A stretch of DNA of 64,000 nucleotides, from assembly GCF_000621125.1 (NCBI RefSeq), contig NZ_JHZC01000004.1, positions 248,001 to 312,000 on the forward strand, read 5' to 3'. Source of the stretch: Maribacter antarcticus DSM 21422 (GTDB taxonomy: Bacteria; Bacteroidota; Bacteroidia; Flavobacteriales; Flavobacteriaceae). The first letter of the stretch is position 1, and each line of letters opens with the position of its first letter. This document shows, piece by piece, positions 35,651-43,829 of this stretch. The position numbers were made by a program, and so were the translations under genes. Below the pieces are notes generated by a model. That model made no database searches. It saw nothing but the letters and a program-made list of their open reading frames with translations, and was not told where the DNA came from.

Positions 35651-36928
35651 ATGAATTTCAAAAAACAAGTAATAGGAATTTTGTTAGTAGCCATGTCACT
35701 AGCTACGGCATGGGCAATCAGAGGACAATTTGGTCACGAACAGGGTGCTGCTTGGGCGGGCGCTATCGGTGCCTTAGCCTTGGTTTTGGTCTCCAATAGA
35801 AAAGATTGGTACTCCAAAATACCGATTATAGCCTTGGCATCCGCGATAGGCTGGGGCGCTGGGGGTATGATAAGTTATGGCATGGTAGTGGGGTATGGTA
35901 GAGTAGATAATTTCATTAATGTTTTTTACGGTCTTAGCATGCTTTTCGTCATTGGTGCGCTGTTTGGATTACTGGGCGGTGGGTTGGTGGGCCTAGTTCT
36001 GGATTCAACAAAAAAAAACAAGGTTGATTGGGGGGCTTTGGTCTCGGAAATGGTAGCAGGCGGCTTACTGACCTATTTTTTTCTAATCGAACAAATCGGG
36101 TTTAAGATGACCCCACCCAGATCTGAAGCTTGGGCCCTAATTTTAGGAGCCGGTCTGGCCATGCTATTGCACATGGCTCGCAAAAAAAGAAATTCGGCTA
36201 TACGGGTCGCTATTTTTTCTGCTCTTGGTGGTGGCTTTGGTTTTGGTTTCGGAAACTTTTTACAAATTGTAGGCAATGTATTCGAAGTTCCATTCAATAT
36301 GTGGAATGTTATGGAATACAGCATAGGATTCTTTGGCGGTATAGGTATGTCCTACGGCGTATTTTCATCTTCTTGGCCTCTGGATCAAGCGGCAAAAACC
36401 AAAACTTGGGTCAATAGAGTTGCCCTGTTCGTACTCTTGGTTTTCGTTCCCTTAATCGTATATCGAGAGTCGTTGACCTACGATCATTTGGTAAGGCGTT
36501 TGGGAGAAATTCCAAACATAGAACAGATAGCTTTAGTAAGTACGACCTTCGTCGCAATTGCCCTAGTGATGATGGCAGTACTGCTAATTTATAAGTTAAA
36601 GGACAATATGTATGGGAAGAAGGATGTACGGCTATTTCTCTTTGTCTATTTTAGCGTGTACATTTTGATAAGTTATGCTGTTTCAGGGCTGTTTGCCGAG
36701 AAAGTGGAGCTGAACCATCACTTTTACATCCTAAACATTATTTTGATTTTTATATGGTCCCCAAAGGCAGAAATTTCATGGACCCAACAAGTTACAGGTC
36801 GCTTAGATAGCAAAAAATGGTTTGTTTGTGTATTGGCAATCCTTTTGTTTTTAGCCCTTATTTCGCTAATAGCGATCAGTATACACGTAGAACTTCCCAA
36901 TAGTCGTAACCGGTTTGAAATAGAGTAG
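35651..36928 (+). CDS. Polytopic membrane protein of unknown function
   Basis: 425 residues with about 11-12 hydrophobic helices. Striking glycine-rich helices occur (GAAWAGAIGALALVLV, IGWGAGGMISYGMVVGYGR, IGALFGLLGGGLVGLVL, ALGGGFGFGFGNFLQIVG), which suggests close helix packing or a transport path. An arginine in the first helix region (AWAIRGQFGHEQG) and H716-like single charged residues inside helices may be functional; this is inference. I do not recognise the family. It begins 8 bp after GH31 and is the last gene of the rightward set before the AraC gene, so transport or export linked to the GH31/aldolase pathway is plausible. Confidence 0.6.
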   Translation: MNFKKQVIGILLVAMSLATAWAIRGQFGHEQGAAWAGAIGALALVLVSNRKDWYSKIPIIALASAIGWGAGGMISYGMVVGYGRVDNFINVFYGLSMLFVIGALFGLLGGGLVGLVLDSTKKNKVDWGALVSEMVAGGLLTYFFLIEQIGFKMTPPRSEAWALILGAGLAMLLHMARKKRNSAIRVAIFSALGGGFGFGFGNFLQIVGNVFEVPFNMWNVMEYSIGFFGGIGMSYGVFSSSWPLDQAAKTKTWVNRVALFVLLVFVPLIVYRESLTYDHLVRRLGEIPNIEQIALVSTTFVAIALVMMAVLLIYKLKDNMYGKKDVRLFLFVYFSVYILISYAVSGLFAEKVELNHHFYILNIILIFIWSPKAEISWTQQVTGRLDSKKWFVCVLAILLFLALISLIAISIHVELPNSRNRFEIE

Positions 36929-36995
36929 ATGGAATTAAAATAGATATTTTCAGCTTGAGTTCGTAGCAGGGTTTCAATCATGAAAGATGGTAAGG

Positions 36996-37844
36996 CTACC
37001 TAAAATTCTTGCGATAGTCAGAAGGTGTTTTCCCCATGTTTGCCTTAAAGTAATGATTGAAATTTGCTAAATTATTATAACCACTTTCAAAACAAATTTG
37101 GGTTATCTGTTTATCCGTTTCTGCTAATAACTTTGCCGCAATACCCACGCGTACGTTTTTTACGTACTCCATAAAAGAAAGACCTGTCTTCTTTTTGAAA
37201 AATCTACAGAAAGAACTTGGCGCCATATTCAAAACTGACGAGGCATCCTCGAGTCGTATGCCTTCTTGAATATTTTGAAAAACATATTCATAAACTTTGT
37301 TGATTTTCTCTCTGTTTTTTGAAAATACAGAGGATAGGTTCATAGGATTGGAAAGGCTTTCCCTATCCTCAATTTTTAGTAGGTTATTAAATACTTTTAA
37401 TAAGCCTATATAATATTCTAGCCCTTTACTTTCTGAAAGTTCAATTAAAATCTGCCTTATTTCAGAATTGTCTTCAATTTTAAATCTAATACCCGTGTTC
37501 GCATTTTTAAGAAGTTCAACAACTTTTTGAAGTTCGGGCATTCTAAAAAAATCTGAGTCAATTATATTTTCAGAGAAATGGGTTACGATACAGGTGGAGA
37601 CTTCATTTTTTTCAGAATCCAAGAGTTCCCAACAATGGGGAAGCTCTGGCCCCAATAAAACCAAATCATCTTTTTCAAAACCAGAAATATTGTCTCCAAC
37701 AATTCGCCGCCCTATACCGGAACAGATGTAGTTGAGTTCAAAATTCTTATGGGAATGAATTCTTGCATTCGAGGACAGTGGTAATTTCCTCGAAATAAAG
37801 GAATGGTTATCTGGAACAAAAATTTTTTCAAAAACAAATTCCAT
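36996..37844 (-). CDS. AraC/XylS-family transcriptional regulator with cupin domain
   Basis: 282 residues. The N-terminal ~120 residues form a cupin-like effector-binding domain (NARIHSHKNFELNYICSGIG, DLVLLGPELPHCWELL). The C-terminal ~100 residues carry the two helix-turn-helix motifs: IRLEDASSVLNMAPSSFCRF, then ITQICFESGYNNLANFNHYF with the typical ending KANMGKTPSDYRKN. It is transcribed away from the 37986 aldolase and the SSS transporter, with 141 bp between, so it probably senses a sugar-derived ligand and activates them and perhaps its convergent neighbours. No binding site could be confirmed. Confidence 0.93.
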   Translation of the reverse strand: MEFVFEKIFVPDNHSFISRKLPLSSNARIHSHKNFELNYICSGIGRRIVGDNISGFEKDDLVLLGPELPHCWELLDSEKNEVSTCIVTHFSENIIDSDFFRMPELQKVVELLKNANTGIRFKIEDNSEIRQILIELSESKGLEYYIGLLKVFNNLLKIEDRESLSNPMNLSSVFSKNREKINKVYEYVFQNIQEGIRLEDASSVLNMAPSSFCRFFKKKTGLSFMEYVKNVRVGIAAKLLAETDKQITQICFESGYNNLANFNHYFKANMGKTPSDYRKNFR

Positions 37845-37985
37845 ATTCTAAATATATTACCTCTTTTACTCAATATTACATAATATTTTTCACATATTAG
37901 GTTAATATACTATGTGTTTTATGTAAAATAAGTGTGGTACACCGAAAGTATTTCAATTTACTTTGTAAAGAACCAAATAAAAATT

Positions 37986-38897
37986 ATGAGTATAGATTTA
38001 AGAGGAATCATACCACCAATGATTACGCCTCTGACCGCAACAGGTGAACTAGACGAGAAAGGATTAGAACGACTTATTGAGCATTTGATTTCAGGTGGTG
38101 TTCATGGAATATTTCTTTTAGGCTCCAACGGTGAAGCTCCTAGTTTTACCTATGAATTTCGTAAGGAACTCATAAGCAAAGCCTGTACTTTAATAGCTAA
38201 AAGAGTGCCGGTCTTAGTTGGTATAACGGATACTTCGTTCAAAGGTTCAATAGATATAACCGAGCATTCAAGAAGAGCAGGCGCCGATGCCGTCGTAATT
38301 GCCCCACCTTATTATTTTCCAATTTCCCAAATTGAAATGATTGATTACCTTGAGACCTTGGTGCCTAAATTGAACTTGCCGTTTATTATATATAACATGC
38401 CAAGTTGTACCAAATTACATCTTTCTATGGACGTTGTTAGCCGCGCCAAAGAATTGGGGGCTATTGGTATTAAGGACAGTTCGGGCAATCTAGAATATTT
38501 AATAGATTTGATTGAAGAATTTAAAGATTCACCTGAGTTTTCCATTATTGTAGGTACGGAATCTTACCTGTCGGAGACCATAAGAAAAGGCGGACATGGT
38601 GCGGTTGCAGGAGGTGCCAATTTTATGCCCGGCTTGTTTGTGGAACTTTATGACGCTTCTATGCAAAACAACAGGTTGATAATTTCCGAACTTGAGCAGA
38701 AGGTGAAGTATATTTACGAAACAATATATAGTGTGGGAAAGTACCAATCACGAATTACCAAAGGAATAAAAGGTGCATTATCCGTTATGGGCATTTGTGA
38801 TGATCACATGGCAATGCCTTTACGTAAATTGGATGCTGAAGGTAGGGCGAAGATTGCAACATATATTGCCATGTTAGTAAGGAGTCCTATAAAATAA
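37986..38897 (+). CDS. DapA/NanA-superfamily aldolase, paralogue B
   Basis: I start at 37986 (MSIDLRGIIPPMITPLTA), matching paralogue A; an upstream in-frame ATG at 37932 adds 18 unlikely residues. The product is 303 residues. Motifs: GIFLLGSNGEAPSF, VLVGITDTSFKGS, catalytic tyrosine in IIYNMPSCTKLH, Schiff-base lysine in IGIKDSSGNLEY, and GGHGAVAGGANFMP. It is clearly a paralogue of the protein at 31491, sharing long identical stretches such as the PSCTKL segment. Together with the SSS transporter 14 bp downstream it forms an uptake-cleavage pair like nanA-siaT for sialic acids, though the ligand may be another 2-keto-3-deoxy acid. The divergent AraC gene likely regulates it. Confidence 0.9.
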   Translation: MSIDLRGIIPPMITPLTATGELDEKGLERLIEHLISGGVHGIFLLGSNGEAPSFTYEFRKELISKACTLIAKRVPVLVGITDTSFKGSIDITEHSRRAGADAVVIAPPYYFPISQIEMIDYLETLVPKLNLPFIIYNMPSCTKLHLSMDVVSRAKELGAIGIKDSSGNLEYLIDLIEEFKDSPEFSIIVGTESYLSETIRKGGHGAVAGGANFMPGLFVELYDASMQNNRLIISELEQKVKYIYETIYSVGKYQSRITKGIKGALSVMGICDDHMAMPLRKLDAEGRAKIATYIAMLVRSPIK

Positions 38898-38911
38898 AAT
38901 ACATAAAGACC

Positions 38912-40390
38912 ATGAACTACCAGCTTGGGACATTAGATACAATCATTTTGGTTATTTATGGTTTGGTCATGCTCATTATGGGAATTTACTTTTTACGAAA
39001 GACAAAGACCTCCGAAGAATTTATGGTTGCTGGCATGGGCATTCCAGCTTGGGCAGCTGGTATTGCCGTAATGAGCGCCTATACCAGTAGTATATCTTAC
39101 ATTGCCGTTCCTGGCAAGGCATTTGACGATAATTGGCATCCTTTGATTTTTGCCTTAACCACAATTCCGGTAACCTGGTTCGTGGCGCAGTATGTCATTC
39201 CACTTTATCGTAAGAATAAAATAATCTCCGTCTATAAGTACCTTGAAGAAAGAATAGGTGATTGGGGAAGGGTTTATGCGTCTTTTTCATTTGTGCTTTT
39301 CATGATAGGAAGAACAGCGGTTATCTTATATCTTTCCTCTTTGTTGTTGACTTCTTTTATCGATGTCGATATTAAAATGCTGATTTTAATAATTGGAGCA
39401 CTTACCGTTGCATATACGTTGATGGGAGGTATGGAAGCGGTTATTTGGACCGATGTTCTGCAATCAATTATTATGATTGGCGGGTTGCTCTTCAGTGCCT
39501 ATATCTTAACAGTCAATATCTTTTCTGAGCCCGACTTTTTAATAGAGAATGCAATTGATGCCAATAAGTTTAGTTTGGGCGACACTTCCTTTTCGTTGAG
39601 CAGCCGTACCGTCTGGGTAATGATCATATATGGGGTTACGGAGAATATTAGAAACTTAATGGCCGATCAAAACTACACCCAAAAATATAGTTCGGTTGCT
39701 ACGGAGAAAAAAGCAAAAAAGGCATTGTGGATAGCCATGCTCATTTACTTGCCATTAACGGCTATCTTCTTATACATTGGTACCGCAATGTTCGCATTTT
39801 ATTCGGGTGCAGGGCATGTTTTAGATTCTCCTATAACGAAAGGCGATGAGGTTTTTCCGTATTTCATTGCTACCGAACTACCTGTGGGGCTAAAAGGGCT
39901 GATTATTGCCGCTATTCTTGCAGCATCTATGAGTACCGTTGATTCCGCATTGAATTCTTCGGCTACAGTCTTATATCTTGATTATTACAAAAGGTACTTT
40001 AGACCCAATGCTTCTGAAAAAAGTAGTATTCGTTTTCTAAGGTGGACAACCGTTGTTTGGGGTATGTTTGGAATTGCCTTTGCGTTGCTATTGATCAATA
40101 CGGAAAGTGCCTTGGACATTTGGTGGCAAATATCAGGAATATTCGGTGGTGGTATCTTAGGGCTTTTCCTTTTAGCAATTTTCAATGCAAAAATAAAACC
40201 TTGGCAGGGAATAGTTTCCGTAATTTTTAGTGTTTTTATAATAATATGGGGTACGTTTTTAAGAGATTTATCGCCAGAGTATAGCTGGTTAGAATGTACT
40301 ATTGACCCTATAATCATCGGCGCTCTTGCTACCGCCGGATTAATTTTGTTAGCCTTGGTATTTGTGGCCATCAATAAGAATAAGAAATAA
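38912..40390 (+). CDS. Sodium:solute symporter (SSS family)
   Basis: 492 residues, about 13-14 membrane helices of the LeuT-like fold. Family features: an N-terminal IILVIYGLVMLIMGIYFLRK helix, EEFMVAGMGIPAWAAGIAVM, GRTAVILYLSSLLL, TLMGGMEAVIWTDVLQ (a strong SSS signature) and AAILAASMSTVDSALNSSAT, which includes the conserved Na2-site serines. It imports a solute with Na+; subfamilies carry sialic acid, sugars, inositol or galacturonate. It follows the aldolase by 14 bp, so the imported compound is probably the precursor or substrate of that aldolase. Confidence 0.94.
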   Translation: MNYQLGTLDTIILVIYGLVMLIMGIYFLRKTKTSEEFMVAGMGIPAWAAGIAVMSAYTSSISYIAVPGKAFDDNWHPLIFALTTIPVTWFVAQYVIPLYRKNKIISVYKYLEERIGDWGRVYASFSFVLFMIGRTAVILYLSSLLLTSFIDVDIKMLILIIGALTVAYTLMGGMEAVIWTDVLQSIIMIGGLLFSAYILTVNIFSEPDFLIENAIDANKFSLGDTSFSLSSRTVWVMIIYGVTENIRNLMADQNYTQKYSSVATEKKAKKALWIAMLIYLPLTAIFLYIGTAMFAFYSGAGHVLDSPITKGDEVFPYFIATELPVGLKGLIIAAILAASMSTVDSALNSSATVLYLDYYKRYFRPNASEKSSIRFLRWTTVVWGMFGIAFALLLINTESALDIWWQISGIFGGGILGLFLLAIFNAKIKPWQGIVSVIFSVFIIIWGTFLRDLSPEYSWLECTIDPIIIGALATAGLILLALVFVAINKNKK

Positions 40391-40411
40391 GTAATTCTAG
40401 CGATTATATAA

Positions 40412-40744
40412 ATGAAAATAAATTGGGGGGTGCTGGGTGCCGCTACTATTGCTGTTGAGCAGGTGATACCCGTTATGTTGCAAAGTGAGTATTCTCATGT
40501 AATGGCCATTGCATCTCGAAATTCAAAAAAGGCAAATAGCGTTGCGGAGCAATTCAATATTCCAAAACCCTGCAATAGTTATGAAGCCCTTTTAAAAGAC
40601 GAAGAAATTCAAACGGATACTTTTCCCCTTGCTATTTTAGAAGGTGAAGAGGTGCCTGTGTAATTAAAGGGTGTTATAAACAATAGCGTTGTTATCGAGA
40701 AAATACATGCAAGAAATGCATTGAGAAAACGAATAGATTTTTAG
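40412..40744 (+). pseudogene. Decayed Gfo/Idh/MocA oxidoreductase
   Basis: The first ~70 codons encode a normal NAD(P)-binding start (INWGVLGAATIAVEQVIPVM, MAIASRNSKKANSVAEQF). The reading frame then jumps to a sequence resembling the C-terminal end of the family (FPLAILEGEEVPV), meets TAA at 40661-40663, and continues in frame with residues like the normal tail (NSVVIEKIHARNALRKRIDF) to TAG at 40742. So most of the catalytic domain, including the lysine of the EKP motif, has been deleted and a stop introduced. It lies 21 bp after the SSS gene, so it was probably the third gene of the aldolase-transporter operon. Confidence 0.8.
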
Positions 40745-40838
40745 AGCTACGCTTTTCGATTAGTAACATTAATATGACATGAAAGAGAAGGTTCTGATCG
40801 AAGGATAGCATAGTTTTATAATATAAATAAATGAGAGG

Positions 40839-42224
40839 ATGAAAACTAAAAACAATCTAGTATTCTTAGGTATGACATTGGTATTAAGTTTTGTCGTGAA
40901 TGCCCAGGATACGGAGCATCATGGCCATAGTCATTATGCCGAGCATGATTCAGTGTATGCCCATAAACTGATTTTTCCGTCGCGTACACCAGATCGAATA
41001 ATAGCCAATCTTACGGTTGACCCCGCTCATAGTTTTGGTGTGAATTGGAGAACAGATCAACAGGTTAATACGGGTGTCGTAGAAGTTGCCGTCGCAACCG
41101 ACGGGCCAGAATTCTTGTTTCGTGAAGTGCAAGAGATTCAGGCGGTTTCCCAAAAATTCGAAAATCAAAATAGAAAGGAACCCTTGGTTAAGGCTACGTA
41201 CCACTCTGCAGTAATTGGCAATCTTCAACCGAACACTACCTATGTATACCGTGTAGGGAACGGCCTTGAACATGATGCGTATTGGAGCGAGTGGTTTCAG
41301 TTTACGACCGCTAGAACCGATATGGTAGAACCTTTTAGTTTTATCTATTTCGGCGATGCCCAAAATAATGTAAAATCATTGTGGTCTAGAGTTATTCGAA
41401 ATTCATACAGACAATTTCCGGAAGTAGATTTTATGCTACATGCAGGTGATTTAATCAATGATAGGGACGCGAACTTAGAATGGGGTGAATGGTTTCATGC
41501 CGGCAGTTTTATTCATGCTACTGTACCAAGTATAATGACACCCGGCAACCACGAATATAGGGATGGGGTATTGTCTTCTTTATGGAGGCCCCAATTTACC
41601 TTGCCTGAAAACGGCCCGATTGATGAATTAAAGGAAACCTGCTATGCTATAGACTATCAAGACATGAAATTAATCTCTATAGACGCCGAAGGTTTTGATG
41701 AAAGTATAGAAGCTCGTGAGGCTCAAGTAAAATGGTTGGACTCTGTTTTAAAGTCGAACACAAAAAAATGGACGACCATCACCATGCATTATCCCATTTA
41801 TTCAACTGCTAAAGGGAGGGACAATAAAGAGCTTAGGGAAGCTCTAAAACCTTTAATGGATAAATATGATGTCGATTTGGTTTTGCAGGGCCATGACCAT
41901 ACCTATGCAAGGGGTTATGTGAAGAACGAGGGGAAAGGTTTGACAGTTGTAAAAGATGCCGGAACTATTTACGCAGTTTCTGTTAGTGGACCAAAAATGT
42001 ACGAATCTCAAAACCAAAAATGGATGGTTAGAAGAGGAGAGCATACTCAATTATTCCAGATAATAACAGTTTCGGAGAACAGCATAAAATATGGTGCTTA
42101 CACTTCTATAGGAACACTTTACGATGCTTTTGAACTTGTAAAGAAAAATGGAAAAAAGAAGCTGATAAACAAAGTGCCCAAAAATGCAGTCAGATTGAAA
42201 AAAGATTTTGTTAAGCCGGAGTAA
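40839..42224 (+). CDS. Secreted purple-acid-phosphatase-like metallophosphoesterase
   Basis: 461 residues with a signal peptide (to VVNAQ, residue ~23) and then a histidine-rich mature N-terminus (DTEHHGHSHYAEHD) that could bind metal. A fibronectin-like purple acid phosphatase N-domain follows (RIIANLTVDPAHSFGVNWRT, GNLQPNTTYVYRVG). Metal-site blocks occur in order: IYFGDAQNN, LHAGDLINDRDAN, MTPGNHEYRDG, TMHYPIYST and LQGHDHTYARG. These match the seven-ligand dinuclear site of the family. It probably releases phosphate from extracellular esters. 94 bp separate it from the upstream pseudogene; it appears to be its own unit. It is distinct in sequence from the one at 10337. Confidence 0.9.
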   Translation: MKTKNNLVFLGMTLVLSFVVNAQDTEHHGHSHYAEHDSVYAHKLIFPSRTPDRIIANLTVDPAHSFGVNWRTDQQVNTGVVEVAVATDGPEFLFREVQEIQAVSQKFENQNRKEPLVKATYHSAVIGNLQPNTTYVYRVGNGLEHDAYWSEWFQFTTARTDMVEPFSFIYFGDAQNNVKSLWSRVIRNSYRQFPEVDFMLHAGDLINDRDANLEWGEWFHAGSFIHATVPSIMTPGNHEYRDGVLSSLWRPQFTLPENGPIDELKETCYAIDYQDMKLISIDAEGFDESIEAREAQVKWLDSVLKSNTKKWTTITMHYPIYSTAKGRDNKELREALKPLMDKYDVDLVLQGHDHTYARGYVKNEGKGLTVVKDAGTIYAVSVSGPKMYESQNQKWMVRRGEHTQLFQIITVSENSIKYGAYTSIGTLYDAFELVKKNGKKKLINKVPKNAVRLKKDFVKPE

Positions 42225-42481
42225 ACTTTTTGCAGGCTACTTGCAAAATTTTCCCTCGCTGTTTCATTTTGGGTCACACCTACGATGCGTATCTTTTGAA
42301 AGGTAGTTTATAGTGCCATCCACTTCTCTTATTCCTTCCATAATGGTATGAAGGTCTTGGGATATTTTTTTTATTTCAATAAATGATGTTTCTAGATTTG
42401 AATCAATCCTGTCTTAAATCTAATCATTTTATTGGCTTGACGGCGTATACGTATTGATTTTCAAAAAAGAATCCCTTGTAC

Positions 42482-43495
42482 CTATAAATTTGGTGGTGGT
42501 TGTTCTTTGACAAATGAATTATCAAGCCATTTATGTAACTCTACTTTTACAAAGAGATTTAATCTTATAAATGCTTCTATTTTTGATAAATACCAAGCAT
42601 GTTTGGCCTGAGTTTGTAATACTTTCACGATTAGGATGGTTATAAGTGCGGTCCAAATTTGTATCATCACCGCAGTATAGCTTGTCCCAATGAAAGATTT
42701 AATGTGTAGTTGCTCTTTGATGTCTCTAAAGAAGATATCAACCTCCCATAAGGCTACTCTACGGAGTTTTTTAGTATATTTTTCGTTGGTTTTATTGCCA
42801 GTAAGCTCAATGATTTCTTACTTTAGGCATGTTGGTGTCTCTGCTCTGGTAATACAAATTCTTTAATGGTGTTGCACTTTATATTAGATTTATGTTTAAC
42901 CACAAAATACACTTGGTTGCTTTCCCAAACATTTATGAGAGCAAAGTCATTAGAAAATCTATCCGCAACAATAACAATCCCTTTAGATAGTGGGATGTCG
43001 TAAGCACGGTTATTATTCGCTTTTTTTCCTACAGTAACATTCACATAAGTGGGTAAATACCCATCATAATCAAGTAATGTGTACATTTTTACGGCTCCCT
43101 TTTTCGTTTTGTATTTCGCCCAATCAAAGAGAGACAAACAAAGACTTATTGTTGTTGCGCCTAACAAAAGTATTTTTGATTTAATTTTAAATTTAGTACG
43201 TTTCATTTGGGCCTGCTGTCCTAAACTTTCAATTAGAATGTAATAATAATATCTAAAGAGCTCCCAACTTCTGTACTTGTTTTGGTAGCTTAATGTAGAT
43301 TTTGATGGGGCTTTTAGCAAATTGACAAAGGAACATCGATACTAAATGTGAGCAGCTGTCAAAACCCTTTTGATGCTTATCAGTTTTACCCAAGTTTACA
43401 AGTTTCTTGAATTTTGAACTATCCAAGATGTAGATTATTTGAGAAAACAAAGTTATATTTATTATCAGATAAAGGTGCTTTTTGTCTTGCACCAC
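42482..43495 (-). pseudogene. IS4-type transposase remnant
   Basis: Three minus-strand fragments, in order from the right, read as one IS4-family DDE transposase broken by frame changes. 43495-43253 holds the N-terminal part (GFDSCSHLVSMFLCQFAKSP). 43320-42823 holds the middle with the first DDE region (ISLCLSLFDWAKYKTKKGAV, IVIVADRFSNDFALINVW, YFVVKHKSNIK). After another shift, 42810-42482 holds the C-terminal part with the family's Y/W-xxE-region (ALWEVDIFFRDIKEQ) and HIKSFIGTSYTAVMIQIWTA. No terminal inverted repeats or target duplication were recognised, so the element is dead and its ends eroded. The flanks (42225-42481 and 43496-43740) hold only short unassigned open stretches. Confidence 0.85.
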
Positions 43496-43740
43496 AAAGG
43501 TAACTTTGAGGAATAAATTTTTTTTCTTTTTTAATCGTTTAAGACGCTATTGGTTATAGATTGGTTTCTTTTGCCGTTTGGTACGTTTGGAAGGAACTTT
43601 TACGGTATAGGTACTGTAGAAACCTCCAAATCGACTTTCCTTTTTATAGTCTGGTAACCCCTTGTCTTATTGTTTTACTTTGGTGCCATTCACTGCTCTT
43701 GGTTTTAGCTTGAGGTTAACTATACCATCCCAAAAAAGAA

Positions 43741-43766
43741 AATCCAATCATTTTCATGATTGGATT
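43741..43766. terminator. Bidirectional intrinsic terminator
   Basis: AATCCAATCA (43741-43750) and TGATTGGATT (43757-43766) form a perfect 10-bp stem with a 6-nt loop. A T-run follows on the plus strand and the preceding AAAAAAGAA gives a U-run on the minus strand. It lies 64 bp past the stop of the Gfo/Idh gene at 43830 and should terminate it. Confidence 0.85.
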
Positions 43767-43829
43767 TTTTGATTTAAGAATCGGTATCTCTAATCTTTGT
43801 TTTAGTCATTACTTTCTCAACTAAGAGAA

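Noticed and set aside
42225..42420. Minus-strand 43-codon open stretch left of the IS4 remnant
   Set aside because: No start, no homology recognised; may be residue of a lost gene but cannot be supported.
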